From assembly GCF_002261225.1 (NCBI RefSeq), contig NZ_NEVM01000005.1:3224001-3288000 (forward strand): a DNA stretch of 64,000 nt. Direction: 5' to 3'. The translations under genes were made by a program, and so were the position numbers. The stretch is from Bordetella genomosp. 10 (lineage in GTDB: Bacteria > Pseudomonadota > Gammaproteobacteria > Burkholderiales > Burkholderiaceae_B). Position 1 is the first letter of the stretch; every line of letters begins with the position of its first letter. The notes under the pieces were generated by a model that was not told the origin of the DNA, ran no database searches, and saw only the letters and a list, made by a program, of their open reading frames with translations. This document shows positions 48,559 to 56,990 of this stretch, in pieces.

Positions 48559-48572
48559 GATTATCGATAATC
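48559..48572. promoter_or_regulatory. Palindromic operator candidate in the HAD-GntR divergent promoter
   Basis: GATTATCGATAATC is a perfect 14-bp palindrome lying just upstream of the HAD ribosome site and 83 bases before the GntR start. A related half (TCATCGGTAATC) follows at 48575-48586. The layout suits autorepression and operon control by the adjacent GntR protein; binding is inferred. Confidence 0.6.
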
Positions 48573-48654
48573 GTTCATCGGTAATCGGGAACTTACGCTT
48601 GCGGAAAAAATGTGTCAACATCCGGAGGTGCCGTTTTTTCTAAGGGTTTTACCG

Positions 48655-49320
48655 ATGGACGAACTGATTTCGCTGGCGCAAGCGGTCCAGGACCGCCGGC
48701 AGCCGATCTCCGGCGTGGTGGCCGATGCGCTGCGCGAGGCGATCTTTCGCGGGGTGTTCAAACCGGGCGAGCCATTGCGCCAGGACGCGATTGCGAAACA
48801 GTTTTCGGTTAGCCAGGTGACCGTGCGCGAGGCGCTGCGGCTGCTCGGGGAGGAAGGCGTGGTGGCGATCGTGCCCAGGCGTGGCGCGATCGTCGCTTGC
48901 CTCTCCGACGATGATGTCCACGAGATCGTGGAGTTGCGGGTGATGCTCGAATCGATGCTTCTGGCGAAAGCGATCCCGCGCCTGACCGAAGAGGATTTCG
49001 ATCGGGCAGAGCAGATAATCGTCGAGCTCGATGCGGCGAAGACGCTGGATGAACAACTGTCCCTCAACGTCGATTTCCACAGCCATCTCTACGCGAAGGC
49101 CAATCGGCCGCGAACCCTCGCGATGCTTGAAAGATTGCGGCTGGCGCTCGAACCCTATCTGAGAATGCTCTGGTCGAGGTCGCAATACAAGTCCGACTCC
49201 CAGGCGGACCATCGCGAGATCCTGAGCTTGTGCCGCGCAGGAAATACGAAAGGCGCGCAACGCCTGCTGGCATCGCATATTTCGCAGACGGGCGACGAGA
49301 TCGTCAAGCTGCTGCACTGA
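48655..49320 (+). CDS. GntR-family (FadR subgroup) transcriptional regulator
   Basis: A 221-residue regulator. The N-terminal winged HTH is ISGVVADALREAIFRGVFKPGEPLRQDAIAKQFSVSQVTVREALRLLGEEGVV. The C-terminal FCD all-helical domain has the metal/ligand residues ELRVMLES, DFHSHLYAKANRP and DHREILSLCRAGN. The ATG at 48655 is preferred to one at 48610 because TAAGGG precedes it. It is divergent from the transport/dehydratase operon, which it probably represses until the substrate is present. Confidence 0.9.
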   Translation: MDELISLAQAVQDRRQPISGVVADALREAIFRGVFKPGEPLRQDAIAKQFSVSQVTVREALRLLGEEGVVAIVPRRGAIVACLSDDDVHEIVELRVMLESMLLAKAIPRLTEEDFDRAEQIIVELDAAKTLDEQLSLNVDFHSHLYAKANRPRTLAMLERLRLALEPYLRMLWSRSQYKSDSQADHREILSLCRAGNTKGAQRLLASHISQTGDEIVKLLH

Positions 49321-49352
49321 GGTCATGCCGTCCTGGCCGGCAGCGGCTATGG

Positions 49353-49394
49353 CGCATAAGGCGAGATGTCGACGGCAGTGGTCCTGTCGGGCAC
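49353..49394 (-). pseudogene. Remnant 5' end of the ArsR-like gene
   Basis: Reading leftward from GTG 49394 gives MPDRTTAVD and then an early stop. The intact gene at 43503 begins MPDIPANVD. The start codon region matches but the gene is cut off, mirroring the MFS remnant at the other end of the islet. Confidence 0.6.
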
Positions 49395-49495
49395 GATTCG
49401 ATCATGGTCGAAGTGTGGATGCGTCGTTGCCGCATACTGGCGGCCTGTCCATCAATACAAGCAGAAAAATGTCGATGAGCATCGGCGCGCCGGCG
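49385..49495. repeat. Right copy of the ~110-bp islet-flanking direct repeat
   Basis: It carries a broken arsR start on the left and the intact MFS start on the right, and matches 43494-43603 in the same orientation. Together the pair brackets 5.8 kb of DNA holding six operon genes and the GntR gene. Confidence 0.92.
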
Positions 49496-50800
49496 CATTC
49501 TTTTTTCGGATCCAAGGTCATCGCCGCCACCTTTGTGCTGGCGGTTTTCGGTTGGGGCGTGGGGTTCTACGGGCCGCCCGTCTTTTTGCAGTCGGTCGTG
49601 CGGCGCGGGGCGGCCGATGTGGCGTGGGCTTCGGCTGCCGTCACCTGGCACTTCGTGCTGGGCGCCTTCGTGGTGGCCAACCTGCCGCGGTTTTATCGGC
49701 GCGCGGGCGTGCCGCGCGTCACGGTGCTGGGGGCCGTCGTGCTGGCCCTGGGGGTGTATGGCTGGGGCATCGCCGCGACGCCCGCGCAATTGTTCCTGGC
49801 GGCGACGCTGAGCGGCGCCGGATGGGTGACGATGGGCGGGGCCGCCGTCAACGCCCTGATCGCGCCCTGGTACGTCGCGCGGCGGCCGTTGGCCCTGGGC
49901 ACGGCCTACAACGGCGCCAGCCTGGGCGGCGTGGTGTTCTCGCCCTTGTGGGTGCTGCTGATCGGTGTCATGGGGCTCGACGGCGCGGCGATGGTCGTGG
50001 GCGTGGCGATGGTGGGCACGATGGCGTGGCTGGCCGCCGCCGTGTTCCGCCATACGCCGGCCTCCAAGGGGCAGTATCCGGATGGCGTATATGCCGGCGC
50101 CGGGCAAGATGGGGGTGTCACGGCGCCCCCGCCCGCCGCCACTGGGAGTAGCGGCACGGCCGATGCCGCAAGCGGCGATGGGGTTGGAGTACAAGCGCCG
50201 CCGGCGCCTTTGACGGATACCTGGAAGGACCGCCGCTTCCTTACCCTGTGCGCCGGCATGGCCCTGGGGCTGTTCGCGCAGATCGGCTTGATCGCCCACT
50301 TGTTCTCGTTGCTGGCGCCCGTCATGGGCGAGAAGGCGGCCGGCTTCGCCATGGGCCTGTGCACGGCCTGCGCGATCTTCGGCCGCATCGCGGTCGGCAG
50401 GCTGATGCCGCCGGGCACCGACCGTCGCCGGGTCGCGGCCATCGCCTACGGCTTGCAGGCGGCCGGCGTGCTCGCGCTGCTGATGAGCGTGTGGCTGCCG
50501 GCGCAGGAGGGCGCATTGGTGGGCGTGCTGCGCTGGGCCGGCCTGCTGTTGTTCGGCTCCGGCATCGGCAACGCCACTTCCTTGCCGCCGCTGATCGCGC
50601 AGACCGAATTCACGCGCGCCGACGCGCAGCGCGTGATTCCCTTGATCGTGGCGGTGTCGCAGGGCACCTATGCCTTCGCGCCGGCGCTGTTCGGCCTGCT
50701 GCGCGATCTCGGCGGCGCCGCCTGGCTGTTCCCGGTGGCGGCCGCCGTGCAGCTTGCCGCCATTGCCGCATTGCTGGCCTATTCACGTCCTCAAACGTAG
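49469..50800 (+). CDS. Major facilitator superfamily transporter
   Basis: A 443-residue MFS protein with about twelve membrane segments and a long, Pro/Ala/Gly-rich cytoplasmic loop at about residues 205-245. Segments such as FLAATLSGAGWVTMGGAAVNALIAPWYVARRPLALGTAYNGASLGGVVFSPLWVLLI fit the oxalate/formate-antiporter-like (monocarboxylate) group. The ATG at 49469 begins MSMSIGAPAHSFFG. Its stop overlaps the end of the convergent enolase-superfamily gene by ten bases. Efflux or uptake of a small organic acid is possible. The substrate is unknown. Confidence 0.9.
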   Translation: MSMSIGAPAHSFFGSKVIAATFVLAVFGWGVGFYGPPVFLQSVVRRGAADVAWASAAVTWHFVLGAFVVANLPRFYRRAGVPRVTVLGAVVLALGVYGWGIAATPAQLFLAATLSGAGWVTMGGAAVNALIAPWYVARRPLALGTAYNGASLGGVVFSPLWVLLIGVMGLDGAAMVVGVAMVGTMAWLAAAVFRHTPASKGQYPDGVYAGAGQDGGVTAPPPAATGSSGTADAASGDGVGVQAPPAPLTDTWKDRRFLTLCAGMALGLFAQIGLIAHLFSLLAPVMGEKAAGFAMGLCTACAIFGRIAVGRLMPPGTDRRRVAAIAYGLQAAGVLALLMSVWLPAQEGALVGVLRWAGLLLFGSGIGNATSLPPLIAQTEFTRADAQRVIPLIVAVSQGTYAFAPALFGLLRDLGGAAWLFPVAAAVQLAAIAALLAYSRPQT

Positions 50801-51933
50801 CAAGGCCCTTCTATCAGGGGATGCGCGGCGAGGAATTTCTCGTCTATCTCCAGGCCCAGGCCGACGCCTTCGTAGGGGCGCACCATGCCGTCCTGGTCCA
50901 GGACGTAGGGCGGCTTGTCCATCATGTCGTCGCGGAAGGGATTGAGCGCGGTGACGTCGGCCTCGAAGTAGCCGGGGTTGTCCAGGGCGCACAGGTAATG
51001 GATGGTGGTGGCCATGTTGATCGCGGTGGCCGAGGTGTGCGGGTTGATGCTCAGCTTGGCCGACGCGGCGAGGGCGGCGATGCGCATGCCCTCGGTGACG
51101 CCGCCGCATTTGGACAGGTCGGGCTGGATGAAGCCCACGTCGCCGGCCGCCACCAGCGGCGCGAACTCGTAGCGCGTGTAGTGATTCTCGCCCGCGGCCA
51201 GGGGCACGCGGCCCAGCCGCGCCGCGCGCGCATAGGCTTGCGCGTCGTGCGCGGGAAAGGGTTCTTCCAGCCAGCCGACGTTCTGCTCTTCGTAGGCCGG
51301 CATGACGCGGCGCACGTCGTCGATGCCGTAGCTGGTGTTGGCGTCCACCAGGATGTCGACGTCGTCGCCCACCGCGGCGCGCACGGCGCGGACGCGGGCG
51401 ATGTCGCGCGCCGGCGTATCGCCCACGCGCAGCTTGAGCGCGCGATAGCCTTGCTCGACGAAGCCCAGCGCTTCCTCGGCGAGTTGCGACGGCTCCTGCC
51501 AGCCCAGCGATATGCCGCCCGCATAGGCCTTCACGGGACGCGCCGCGCCGCCCAGCTGGCGGAACAGGGGCCATCCCGTGACCTGCGAGCGGATGTCCCA
51601 CAAGGCCAGGTCCAGGCCGCTGAGCGCGAGCGCCGCCGCCGCGCCCATGCCGTGGCTGGCGAACTGCATTTTCAGGATGCGGGCGGTCACGCCGGCGACG
51701 TCCAGCGCATCCATGCCGACCACCAGTTCCCGCACCGTGGTGTCGAGCAGGCGCGCGATGGCGCCGGGGCAGCGCCCGTGATGCGATTCGCCCCATCCGG
51801 TCAGGCCTTCGTCGGTGCGCACCCGCACCAGCACGGCATCGCGCTTGACGCTGCGGCCTATGCCCAGCCGCACCGATTTCTCGGGCGGCACGGGAAAGGA
51901 GATGGGGACTGCCTGGATATCGGTGATTTTCAT
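50791..51933 (-). CDS. Mandelate racemase/muconate lactonizing enzyme family protein (enolase superfamily) 1
   Basis: A 380-residue enolase-superfamily enzyme. The capping domain precedes a barrel with K-x-R (LKLRVG) in place of K-x-K, metal ligands in LVDANTSYG (Asp), GWLEEPF (Glu) and AAGENHYT (Glu), and a C-terminal acid-base His in INPHTSATA. Racemase or acid-sugar dehydratase activity is possible. It is last gene of a leftward cluster with two dehydrogenase/hydrolase genes and a second family member. Confidence 0.9.
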   Translation of the reverse strand: MKITDIQAVPISFPVPPEKSVRLGIGRSVKRDAVLVRVRTDEGLTGWGESHHGRCPGAIARLLDTTVRELVVGMDALDVAGVTARILKMQFASHGMGAAAALALSGLDLALWDIRSQVTGWPLFRQLGGAARPVKAYAGGISLGWQEPSQLAEEALGFVEQGYRALKLRVGDTPARDIARVRAVRAAVGDDVDILVDANTSYGIDDVRRVMPAYEEQNVGWLEEPFPAHDAQAYARAARLGRVPLAAGENHYTRYEFAPLVAAGDVGFIQPDLSKCGGVTEGMRIAALAASAKLSINPHTSATAINMATTIHYLCALDNPGYFEADVTALNPFRDDMMDKPPYVLDQDGMVRPYEGVGLGLEIDEKFLAAHPLIEGPCYV

Positions 51934-51954
51934 GGCGGCTCCTGCTCTATGGTT

Positions 51955-52893
51955 TCAAACGCGGTTCATGGGCTCATGCCCGGCGAGGATGCGCAGCATT
52001 TCGTCCACCGCGCCTTCGCTCATGCGGCGCATGCTGGCGGCGGTGGCTCCCGCCACGTGGGGCGTCAGCAGGACGTTCGGGCTGCGCAGGATGGGCGCGT
52101 CCGCCGGCAGCGGCTGCACGTCGTGCACGTCGAGCGCGGCGCCGGCCAGGCGCTCGTCCTCCAGCGCGCGCATCAGCGCGGCGGTGTCGACCACGGGTCC
52201 GCGCGCGACGTTGATCAGGATAGCGCCGGGCCGGACGACGGACAGCGCGGCTTCGTCCACCAGGCCGCGCGTGGCGTCGGTGAGCGGGCAACACAGCACG
52301 ATGACGTCCGATTCGCGCATCAGTGTTTCCTTGTCGGCGGCCCGCACGCCCGGCGGCAATGTTTCGGGCCTGCGCGTCAGGCCCAGCACGCGCATGCCCA
52401 GCGCGCCCGCGACGGCGGCCAGGCGGCTGCCGATGGCGCCCACGCCCACGATGCCGCAGGTGGCGCCGCTCAATTCGCCGCTGCCCTCGCCCATGGCCCG
52501 CGCGGGGGCCCAGCCCTGTTCGCGCAGCATGCGGTCCATGCGCGCCAGGGGTCGCCGCAGATGCAGCATGGCGGCCACGCAGTACTCCACCACCGTGGCG
52601 GTATTGGCGCCGGGTACGTTGGCGACGGTGACCGGGAAGCGGCGGGCGGCCTCCATCGGGATCATGTCCAGGCCGACGCCATGCCGAACCACCGCCTTGA
52701 GCCGCGGCGCGTGTTCGAAGATGTCGGCGGGCAGCGGGTTGCGCACGATCACGCCCTGCGCCGGCGCGATCGCGCGCCGCAGGGTGTCCGGCTGCGGATC
52801 CGCCGCTTGGACGACGGTCGCGTGGCGGGCCAGCCGCGCGTGTTCATCGGGATGGATGGCGCTGGTCAACAGCACCACGGGAAGATCGCTCAC
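51955..52893 (-). CDS. D-isomer-specific 2-hydroxyacid dehydrogenase family protein
   Basis: A 312-residue NAD-dependent dehydrogenase. The Rossmann loop is CGIVGVGAIGSRLAAVAGALGM. The catalytic Arg is in NVARGPVVD and the catalytic His in LLTPHVAGAT. The usual Glu motif (DVxxxEP) reads DVHDVQP, so the Glu position is Gln here. This occurs in some members but should change the acid-base relay. It likely oxidises or reduces an acid intermediate of the cluster. Confidence 0.9.
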   Translation of the reverse strand: MSDLPVVLLTSAIHPDEHARLARHATVVQAADPQPDTLRRAIAPAQGVIVRNPLPADIFEHAPRLKAVVRHGVGLDMIPMEAARRFPVTVANVPGANTATVVEYCVAAMLHLRRPLARMDRMLREQGWAPARAMGEGSGELSGATCGIVGVGAIGSRLAAVAGALGMRVLGLTRRPETLPPGVRAADKETLMRESDVIVLCCPLTDATRGLVDEAALSVVRPGAILINVARGPVVDTAALMRALEDERLAGAALDVHDVQPLPADAPILRSPNVLLTPHVAGATAASMRRMSEGAVDEMLRILAGHEPMNRV

Positions 52894-52945
52894 TGGTGTG
52901 CCCTCCTGTCGTTGCGCGCCTGCCTCCCCGTGGGAGGATTTACGA

Positions 52946-53842
52946 TCATGGCTTGCCCTCCGCGACGATGGGATTGTGCAGGGCGCCCAGGCCGTCGACT
53001 TCCGCGGTCATGGCGGATCCCGGGCGCAGCCAGGCGGGCGGATCGTGGGCGATGGCGACGCCGGCGGGCGTGCCGGTGGCGATGATGTCGCCCGGGTCCA
53101 GGGGCATCTGCGTCGAGGCATGGGCGATCAGTTCGGCGATGCCGAACACCAGGTCGGCGGTGTTGCCCTGTTGCCGCGATACGCCGTCCAACCGCAGGCG
53201 CACGCCCAGCGCGCCGGGGTCGGCGACCTCGTCGCGGGTGGCGATCCAGGGACCGCAGGGGCAGAACGTGGGTTGGCTCTTGCCGCGCACGAACGCCTTG
53301 TCGGCGCGGACCATGTCGCTGGCGCTGACGTCGTTGACGACGAGATAGCCGGCGACGTGGTCCATCGCGTGCGCGGCGTCGATACGCAGCGCCGTGCGGC
53401 CGATGACCACGCCCAGTTCGGCTTCGTACGTCACGTTGCCGACGTCCGCGGCCAGGCGCACGGGCTGGCCGGGACCGATCACGGTGCGGCCGGACTTGAT
53501 GAAGATGACCGGCGCCGCTGGCGGCGGCATGCCGCGCTCGCGCAGCGCGTCGTGGAAGTTGAAGGCGGCCCCCACGACCTTGCCCGGACGCGGCAGGGGC
53601 GCCGCCAGCGTGGCCCCTGCCAGGGGCATGCAGGCGGCGTCGGCGAAGGCGGTGGCGTCCAGGCGCGCCGCCAGCGCGTCCAGGCCCGTTTCTATCCAGG
53701 CCAGCAGATCGGCCGGCAAGGCCGCGCACCACGGCGGGTTGGCCGCATGCGTGACGTCCACCGCCACGTCGACGCCGTCGCGGCGCAGGACAATGCCGGG
53801 AACGACGCATCCGCCGTCGCGCTGGAGCGAGATGAAGCGCAT
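52946..53842 (-). CDS. Fumarylacetoacetate hydrolase (FAH) family protein
   Basis: A 298-residue FAH-fold protein. Metal ligands are in TYEAELGVVIG (the E-x-E pair) and VVNDVSASDM (Asp), and GDIIATGTPAGVA is the conserved glycine-rich end motif. Family members cleave C-C bonds or decarboxylate/hydrate acyl-pyruvates, and some hydrolyse 2,4-diketo-3-deoxy sugar acids. In this setting an acyl-pyruvate or diketo-acid step is plausible (inference). Confidence 0.92.
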   Translation of the reverse strand: MRFISLQRDGGCVVPGIVLRRDGVDVAVDVTHAANPPWCAALPADLLAWIETGLDALAARLDATAFADAACMPLAGATLAAPLPRPGKVVGAAFNFHDALRERGMPPPAAPVIFIKSGRTVIGPGQPVRLAADVGNVTYEAELGVVIGRTALRIDAAHAMDHVAGYLVVNDVSASDMVRADKAFVRGKSQPTFCPCGPWIATRDEVADPGALGVRLRLDGVSRQQGNTADLVFGIAELIAHASTQMPLDPGDIIATGTPAGVAIAHDPPAWLRPGSAMTAEVDGLGALHNPIVAEGKP

Positions 53843-53855
53843 GTCGCGTCCTCCG

Positions 53856-54998
53856 TCAGGCGACGCGATAGCGGTCGAGCACGGCGCGCTTGATCTCGAT
53901 GCCCAGGCCGGGGCCGGTGGGAATCTGCACGATGCCGCGCCGCTGTTCGATGGGCGTTTCCGTCAGCTCGTCGCGGAAGGGGTTTTCGCATTGCTCGAAC
54001 TCCAGCAGCGGCGGCATGGGGCGGAAGCTCGGCGGCTGGTCCGGCAGCGCGGCAAGGAATTGCAGGGTGGCGGCCAGGCCGATGGCCGACCCCCACGCGT
54101 GGGGAACGCACTCCACGCCGTGGCTGATGGCCAGCGTGGCGATCTTGCGGCACTCGCTGATGCCGCCCGCGGCGCAGACGTCCGGCTGCACGATGTCCAT
54201 GGCCTTGCGCGCGACGATGTCCCGAAAGCCCCAGCGGGTGAATTCGTTTTCGCCGCCGGCCACGGCCATGTCCAGGGCGCGGGTCACTTCGACATAGCCG
54301 TCCAGGTCTTCCGGCGAGATGGGTTCCTCGAACCATTCGACGTCCAGCGCCTCCAGCTCGCGCCCCAGGCGGATCGCGGCCGGCACGGTGAAGCAATGGT
54401 TGGCGTCCACCATCAGGCGCACGTCGCCGCCCACGGTCTCGCGCACCGCGCGCACCCGCCGCAGGTCCAGCTTGGGCGAGCCCAGCCCGATCTTCATCTT
54501 GATGGCCGTGAAGCCCTGCTGCACGTATTCGGCGGCCTCTTCCACGGCTTCTTCGATGAGGCGGTCCATGTCGATGAAGTACAGGCCGGTGGCATACGAC
54601 TGCACCTCGGTGCGGTAGGCGCCGCCGATCAGCTTGTGCACCGGCTTGCCGCAGGACTTGCCGATGATGTCCCACAGCGCGATATCGATGCCGCTGAGCG
54701 CGGAGATGGCCATCCCCTTGCTGCCGTAGTCCTTGATGCGGTTGTACAGGTCGTCCCAGATCACCTCGACGTCGTGGGCGTCGCGGCCGACGATGCGCGG
54801 CGCGTACTGCGATTCGATATAGGCGCGCGCGACCTGGGCCGGTCCGTAGCATTCCCCCCAGCCGACGATGCCGTCGCGGGTCTCGATCTCGACGATGCAG
54901 GAACCGCGCGTCTTGTAGAGCCACCCGCGCGACGAGGTGAACGGGCGCTGCACGGGCGCGGCGACGACGTGGCAGGTGACTTTCTCGATGATGCTCAT
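53856..54998 (-). CDS. Mandelate racemase/muconate lactonizing enzyme family protein (enolase superfamily) 2
   Basis: A 380-residue enzyme. Visible catalytic elements are K-x-K in AIKMKIG, Asp in MVDANHCF, Glu in VEWFEEPI, Glu in AGGENEF, and His in ECVPHAWGS. K-x-K plus this His suggests a mandelate-racemase-type dehydratase acting on a sugar acid. Two ATGs stand in tandem (55001 and 54998). The second is used because GAGG is then at better distance. It is 76 bases after the Bug gene. Confidence 0.91.
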   Translation of the reverse strand: MSIIEKVTCHVVAAPVQRPFTSSRGWLYKTRGSCIVEIETRDGIVGWGECYGPAQVARAYIESQYAPRIVGRDAHDVEVIWDDLYNRIKDYGSKGMAISALSGIDIALWDIIGKSCGKPVHKLIGGAYRTEVQSYATGLYFIDMDRLIEEAVEEAAEYVQQGFTAIKMKIGLGSPKLDLRRVRAVRETVGGDVRLMVDANHCFTVPAAIRLGRELEALDVEWFEEPISPEDLDGYVEVTRALDMAVAGGENEFTRWGFRDIVARKAMDIVQPDVCAAGGISECRKIATLAISHGVECVPHAWGSAIGLAATLQFLAALPDQPPSFRPMPPLLEFEQCENPFRDELTETPIEQRRGIVQIPTGPGLGIEIKRAVLDRYRVA

Positions 54999-55073
54999 CA
55001 TGTCCTCGATTTCAGGTTCTCGATCCGCGCGGCGCGGGAGCGCGCCGGCACGGCGGGGAAGATATCCGGCGGC

Positions 55074-56039
55074 TCAATGCTTGAAGACCTTGGCGGCCAC
55101 GCTGTTCAGCGTGGTCTGCACGTCGCGCACTTCCTTGTCCAGCGCGTCGCCGGCAAGGTCGTCGACCAGGAAGCCGTTCTGCGCGGCGAAGTCCTTGTAC
55201 TTCTGGCTCTGGATGGCCTTGCGGAAGGCATCGACGAGGCGCTGGCGTACCGGCGCCGGCAGACCCGCGGGCGCCACGACGTAGGCCATCTGCACCAGCG
55301 GGCCATAGGGAAAGACGTCGTAGCCTTTTTCCTTGAAGGTCGGCACGTCCGGATACAGCGCCAGCCGCGCATTGGCGAAGATGCCGATGGGACGCACGAA
55401 GCCGGCGTCGATCTGCGCCTTGCTTTCCGAGGGCTTGAGCACGGCCGCGTCGATCTGCTTGCCGGCCAGGTCGGTGATGACGCGCGATCCGCCGGTGTAG
55501 GGGACGTTGACGTAGCCCACGCCGGCGCTGCGCGCGGTCATCTCCGCGAAGATGTGGTTGAGGTTGTTGGTGCCCGGCGTGCCGATGGAGATCTTGCCGG
55601 GGTTCTTCTTCATGAGGGCGAGGAATTCATCCAGGTTCCTGGCCGGGCCGTTGGCCGGCACCAGCAGCATCAAGGGATCGGTGGAGACGCGGGCGATATG
55701 GGTGAATTGCTCGTTGCGCAGCGGCGTCAGGTTTTGCGCGATCTGCGCCAGGGTGGAGCTGGTGCCCATGCCCAGCACGTAGCCGTCGGGCGGCGAGGCC
55801 GCCACCTTGGCCAGGCCGATGGCGCCGGTGGCGCCCGGCTGGTTCTCCACGACCAGGGTGATGTGGTCGGCGCTGAGCAACTGTTGCAGCTCGCGCGCCG
55901 CGATGTCGTTCGAGCCTCCTGCGTTCCAGGGAACGATGAAGCGTATGGCATGGTCGGGAAAGCCGGCGGCCTGCGACGCGGCGAAAGGCAGCGCGCAGGC
56001 GAGCAGGCCGCTGGCAAGCAAGCGGGTAAGCGATGGCAT
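55074..56039 (-). CDS. Bug/TctC-family substrate-binding protein
   Basis: A 321-residue Bug protein. The signal peptide ends near ASQA, followed by AGFPDHAIRFIVPWNAGGSNDIAARELQQLL and VENQPGATGAIGLAKVAASPPDGYVLGMG. The C-terminal VPTFKEKGYDVFPYGPLVQMAYVVAPAGLP also fits. It is first gene of the leftward cluster, directly behind the palindromic operator candidate. It probably binds the acid that the cluster degrades. Confidence 0.93.
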   Translation of the reverse strand: MPSLTRLLASGLLACALPFAASQAAGFPDHAIRFIVPWNAGGSNDIAARELQQLLSADHITLVVENQPGATGAIGLAKVAASPPDGYVLGMGTSSTLAQIAQNLTPLRNEQFTHIARVSTDPLMLLVPANGPARNLDEFLALMKKNPGKISIGTPGTNNLNHIFAEMTARSAGVGYVNVPYTGGSRVITDLAGKQIDAAVLKPSESKAQIDAGFVRPIGIFANARLALYPDVPTFKEKGYDVFPYGPLVQMAYVVAPAGLPAPVRQRLVDAFRKAIQSQKYKDFAAQNGFLVDDLAGDALDKEVRDVQTTLNSVAAKVFKH

Positions 56040-56119
56040 GGTGGTCTCCTCCGAAGGTTCGCCGTCGTTGCGGCGGGGCTGCGCCTCTGTGGGCGATCGG
56101 TAGTCCGGTGCATGCTAGC

Positions 56120-56135
56120 ATTCGTTATAACGAAT
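56120..56135. promoter_or_regulatory. Palindromic GntR operator candidate
   Basis: ATTCGTTATAACGAAT is a perfect 16-bp palindrome in the 180-bp divergent promoter between the Bug gene and the GntR gene. It is AT-rich in a GC-rich setting, as expected for a FadR-subgroup operator. Control by the adjacent regulator is inferred. Confidence 0.7.
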
Positions 56136-56219
56136 AACAATGGAAATTTTGGACGGCGTTCCCACGGGAGGAAGTGAGAAAATAGGCCCCCATCGGTCCA
56201 GCCATCAGGTAAATCCAGC

Positions 56220-56945
56220 ATGCCCCACGCGAAATCCGCGCCCCTTCCCGGCAGCGGCGCCAAGCCGACCGCCCTGCGGCCCATAGACCGGGAAACCCTG
56301 TGGGACCGCTCCTACGCCGCCCTGCGCGAGGCCTTGCTGAGCGGGCGCTACGAGCCGGGGCATCGCATCGTGCTGCGGGAGGTGGCGGCCGAATTGGGCA
56401 TCAGCCTGACGCCGGTGCGCGACGCGGTGAACCACCTGATCGCCGAGCGCGTGCTCAAGCGGGGTTCCGGCGGGCAGGGGGGCGGCGCGGTCGTGCCGGA
56501 CATCGACGCCGGCCAGTTGCAGCAGTTGCTGATCATGCGGGCCGAGCTCGAAGGGCGCGCGGCCTATGAGGCGGCGGCGCACGTGACGGCGGCCGACCTC
56601 GACAAGCTGCGCGGCCTGGTGGCCGACATGCGCCGCCTCATCGACGCGCCGGCGAACGAGGGCTACCTGGACGCCCACCGCCAGTTCCATTTCCATATCT
56701 ACGCCTTGAGCGGCCTGGACCTGATCGAGGACGCCATCGAAATGCTGTGGTTGCGCTGCGGTCCGGTTCTCAATCTGGTGCTGCCCGAGTACGTGCCTTT
56801 CCTCAAGCGCATGGATTACCACGCCGCGGCCGTCGAGGCCCTGGCGCGCGGCGACGCCGAGGGCGCCAGCCGCGCCATCCGCTCCGATATCGAGGAAGCG
56901 GGCCGCTACATGCATGGTTTGCTGCGGGCCAGACAGGCGTCGTAG
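56220..56945 (+). CDS. GntR-family (FadR subgroup) transcriptional regulator
   Basis: A 241-residue regulator. Its N-terminal winged HTH is SYAALREALLSGRYEPGHRIVLREVAAELGISLTPVRDAVNHLIAERVL. Its FCD domain has MRAELEGRAAYEAA, DAHRQFHFHIYALSG and the final DYHAAAVEALARGDAEGA, with the histidines that usually bind a metal ion. It is divergent from the acid-catabolic cluster. Confidence 0.92.
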   Translation: MPHAKSAPLPGSGAKPTALRPIDRETLWDRSYAALREALLSGRYEPGHRIVLREVAAELGISLTPVRDAVNHLIAERVLKRGSGGQGGGAVVPDIDAGQLQQLLIMRAELEGRAAYEAAAHVTAADLDKLRGLVADMRRLIDAPANEGYLDAHRQFHFHIYALSGLDLIEDAIEMLWLRCGPVLNLVLPEYVPFLKRMDYHAAAVEALARGDAEGASRAIRSDIEEAGRYMHGLLRARQAS

Positions 56946-56990
56946 GGCATCCACGCCGGCGGCGGAAAGGAAGCCCGGCGGCCCAAAATA

